NCBI GenBank assembly: GCA_026874595.1
Contig: CM049322.1
Span: 40,790,840-40,854,839 of the forward strand
Direction of reading: 5' to 3'
DNA length: 64,000 nucleotides
DNA from: Sipunculus nudus
Lineage: Eukaryota > Annelida > Sipuncula > Golfingiida > Sipunculidae
Shown here: piece by piece, positions 61,516 through 64,000 of the stretch
Layout: every line of letters starts with the position of its first letter
How positions within the stretch are numbered: the stretch's first letter is position 1
Made by a program: the position numbers and the translations under genes
The notes under the pieces: model-generated
Told to the model about the DNA's origin: nothing
Database searches by the model: none
What the model saw: the letters and a program-made list of their open reading frames with translations, nothing else

Positions 61516-62141
61516 CTTATGACACCGTGCCATTGGCACGATTTTTTTGTCCCGCAATGCCGCGCAATGCGTCGTGGCAAGGCGTTGCATTTCGGTGCAA
61601 CGCAGCGGAGCGTGAAGCCGTGTTTGCGGCCTGTTCGCGCACTGTACACGCATAAGTTACGGACTGACGGCCAAAAATGGGTCGCATTGGCACACACTGA
61701 CATACAATGGCACTACTTGTTTACGCATAGGATAAGTGTTGTTTGTGCATTGTTCACGTCTACCGCACCGCTTTGTCCTACAATATCCCGTAGTGTCACG
61801 CACGACACGCATAGTTCCCTCTGTCTTCCCGCATTGCCCGCTTGGCGGCACGCTTTATGTATATAGCTAACACTACCTGTTTACGCATAGGTTAAGTACT
61901 GTTCGCGCATTGACACGCACCGTATGCAGTGTACGCGCCGTGTTCACGTATGGTTCACGCGAGTGGTACGCATATGGTACGAAAACTGATGCGTGCCAAA
62001 TTTTTGAAAATTTCAAATTTCTCTGTACGACATGGCACGCACCCTCCCCACGCTCGTTAACGAAGACCTTAATCATTGACACGACGCATTGCGTGGCATT
62101 GCGGGAACGAAAATCGTGCCAGTGTCAGGGTGGCATTACAG
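61516..62141. mobile_element. Long-TIR non-autonomous DNA transposon
   Basis: Left TGGCACGATTTTTTTGTCCC then GCAATGCCGCGCAATGCGTC. The right end, reverse-complemented, reads TGGCACGATTTTCGTTCCCG then CAATGCCACGCAATGCGTC. The inverted arms are about 60 bp. The interior is CpG-rich, with a direct repeat TTTACGCATAGGWTAAGT (about 61720 and 61880). No transposase frame; the superfamily is not assigned. Confidence 0.65.
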
Positions 62142-63112
62142 TCAATGTACATTTTATCATTTTTTTTTTGTCTTTGTTCTTATCCGTCAAAGGCCAACGG
62201 TCTTTAACACGAAAATTTTGCAGGGCACAGAGAGGAGTTCTACCGTAGACACATACATCCAGAAACACAATTTGGCGTAATGAGCTGCATACGGTATATA
62301 AAGCACATTATGCAACTTTCATATTTTATGAGATGTATTTTATTACATTGAGCTACTTTAAATAAATTATATGATTACAACATCATTCTGATAAGGATAT
62401 GTGTATATTACATAACACATATAACATAACATAATTCATAACATTATATATAACATATTATCTTGTTTGCGTAACGCGTTTGTCGTGTATATTGCTCGCA
62501 TCATCATCCGATAAACTCTTCACTGGACTCATAGAACCTTATTGATTCCGAGTCATAAGACAATTTTTTTTCAGGTACCGGAATGGGTACATGAACCACC
62601 ATGTGGGATTTAGATTTATATCTTGCATAGTCCAAGGATAACAAGTTACTTAATGCCCACTTTCCCATCCTTCACAGTTCGATCAGCGACACCGATCGAT
62701 TGATCATGAGACAGTTTGTGACCTTTGGTGTTAAACTTAGCATACGATGTCGGACGGAGTACACACATATAACGATTTATCTGTGTACCCAGTCCACATA
62801 TCATAAAATTGAACAAGGTATGCATATAAATAACGGTAAATGATAAAAGTAAACGGTAAAATCTTTGTTGTGTAATTGAATTTACATTTTATCCACTATC
62901 TTCAACGCACGTTTTACATTATTGCCTGTGTTATATAGCCCATATAACCTTATAATTTATACTTGAACACATATAATACGACACCTGTAATACCAGGCAC
63001 ATATGATGAATTTACATTCCTTCCAGGAAAGTATGGATCCAAACTGATCATACCGATCACTTGGCTGCCACTTGATTACACACGACATGACCGCTTAATG
63101 CAACATGTACAA

Positions 63113-63118
63113 TTTATT
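63113..63118 (-). terminator. Possible polyadenylation signal of the membrane-protein gene
   Basis: AATAAA on the minus strand about 127 nt downstream of the stop at 63245. Spacing is plausible; no other evidence. Confidence 0.35.
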
Positions 63119-63244
63119 GCTTTTCTCTACAAAGCCTTCACTATCGATAATCAGCTTTGTTTACGTTTGCATATAAGGTCATTTCACGAAATATGCTTTA
63201 CCGCATTAATAATTAGCAATCCTTGCATAATTATGTAATATACG

Positions 63245-63733
63245 TTATTTTGTCATTAAAACGTTATTCTTGTCCACAGAGCCTGTGGTGACCCTTTCTG
63301 TCGACGTTTCTATTTCTTCGGTCACGCGTTCAAGACCGCCATATGACCTTTGACCTCTAGCTATCCTTGCCCTTTCCACAGGAATCGGTGGTGTTGTCTG
63401 CACGGAGGGCGCAGCCTCGGTTTGACCTTCCTCGGACGCCCCTCCCATCCTCTGATATCGCTCACCTCGTCGGCGTTTAAAAATATAAAATGCAAGTCCA
63501 AAACCTCCGAGCACTGCACCCACAAAGATTATAGACAGTACTACGGCAATGGCCGCCGGGGGCGGAGTATAACTGGGTCGAGGATTACCCAGCGGAAATA
63601 CGTAACCCAAACTTCCGCCAGCGTTTGACGCGGCCATGGTGTAGTTCCCGCTAACGTTGGATATGAGTGTTATCTGAAGAGATGCCAGGACACTCCAGTT
63701 TGCAAAATGCGTCTCCGTAGCTCTGTATATGTC
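63245..63733 (-). CDS. Last coding exon of an unidentified type I membrane protein
   Basis: Acceptor ACTTTTGCAG, phase 0, then 162 residues and TAA. Visible order: a short ectodomain stretch with three N-glycosylation sites (NWS at 12, NVS at 26, NYT at 30), a Pro-rich stalk (PRPSYTPPP), one strong transmembrane helix (about 58-84, AAIAVVLSIIFVGAVLGGFG then LAFYIF), a stop-transfer KRRR, and a polar cytoplasmic tail of about 75 residues with a Pro/Thr run (TTPPIPVE) and an acidic segment. I do not recognise the family. The rest of the gene is off the right edge, and the intron carries a GTGCCTGAGAACC MITE. The gene is co-oriented with and upstream of the ceramidase. Confidence 0.8.
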   Translation of the reverse strand, partial: DIYRATETHFANWSVLASLQITLISNVSGNYTMAASNAGGSLGYVFPLGNPRPSYTPPPAAIAVVLSIIFVGAVLGGFGLAFYIFKRRRGERYQRMGGASEEGQTEAAPSVQTTPPIPVERARIARGQRSYGGLERVTEEIETSTERVTTGSVDKNNVLMTK

Positions 63734-63783
63734 CTGCAAAAGTATTTAATGGCTATGTTAAACAAGCTTATAAATGTAGGACT

Positions 63784-64000
63784 AAGGCCAAAAAAAATAA
63801 AAGGTATGGTTCTCAGGCACCGCCCGCGTCAATTTTAACCCCCCGCATCAAAAATTTTTATTTTGATTTTTATCTTTCCAGAAGATAAATAATACAATTT
63901 ATGTAGTATTTAGCAAAATATTTGTAATTTTCATGGTTTTTCCTGATTATATGACATTTTTATCGAAACATCCAAAAAAAGGTCAAAAATAAAATACCGC
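63784..64000. mobile_element. MITE, GTGCCTGAGAACC family, copy 4 (cut by window edge)
   Basis: Left terminus AAAAGGTATGGTTCTCAGGC and the interior CCGCATCAAAAATTTTTATT as in copy 1. The right terminus lies beyond the window. Confidence 0.75.

Larger units (their letters stand above)
58735..63244. other. Region between ceramidase exon 1 and the membrane-protein gene
   Basis: About 4.5 kb that should hold the ceramidase promoter and 5' UTR exon, neither of which I could place. It contains an AT microsatellite (60263-60310), a GTAATATAAGG array (60988-61085), a TAA run (61370-61391) and the long-TIR element at 61516-62141. Confidence 0.6.

Overview
The window is metazoan nuclear DNA: AT-rich, with small exons separated by long introns, canonical GT..AG splice sites, microsatellites and many small interspersed elements. 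The gene content, the tRNA-headed SINEs and the elements carrying internal tandem arrays fit a marine mollusc, most likely a bivalve. The taxon is inference. Nothing prokaryotic is present.

Three protein-coding genes can be supported, all on the minus strand. (1) The left part holds the 5' portion of an AMP deaminase gene (AMPD2/3 type). It has two alternative first coding exons (36.2 kb and 24.0 kb), both ending in the same splice phase, and two shared downstream exons (15.7-15.9 kb and 4.8-5.0 kb). The deaminase catalytic domain must lie beyond the left edge. The distal first exon has a TATA box and a CTCF-like motif upstream. (2) Between 38.8 and 58.7 kb lies a complete neutral ceramidase gene (ASAH2 family). 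I assembled 19 coding exons in continuous frame, about 700 residues, with a signal peptide and no mucin-like linker. It keeps the metal-binding and catalytic positions but has a divergent first zinc-ligand motif (GHSHSLP instead of GTHTHSGP). (3) At 63.2-63.7 kb is the last coding exon of a third gene encoding the membrane anchor and cytoplasmic tail of a type I membrane protein. The rest lies off the right edge.

The remaining sequence is introns and intergenic DNA rich in non-autonomous mobile elements. Family A (three copies, near 11.8-13.1, 19.4-21.1 and 48.6-50.3 kb) carries a ~140/280-bp array with a repeated GGTGGCGCCACC palindrome. Family B (11.25-15.22 kb) carries a ~180-bp array. A and B share one end plan: an ACTAG start, a left hairpin, a short terminal inverted repeat, and a right hairpin that carries the complement of that repeat. 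Family C (~675-bp tandem units, 18.3-21.4 kb) is interrupted by a family A copy. There are also a 300-bp MITE family ending in GTGCCTGAGAACC (four copies), a TA-flanked MITE family rich in GACCAC, a TTAA-flanked piggyBac-like MITE, a long-TIR element at 61.5-62.1 kb, a possible hAT-like element, and tRNA-derived SINEs.

The most unusual local structures are a minisatellite that has copied the ceramidase exon 6 splice donor into the adjoining intron, a compensatory base-pair change in the family A end hairpin, and two short-period CATATATG/CTTATAA arrays flanking the 31-35 kb region.
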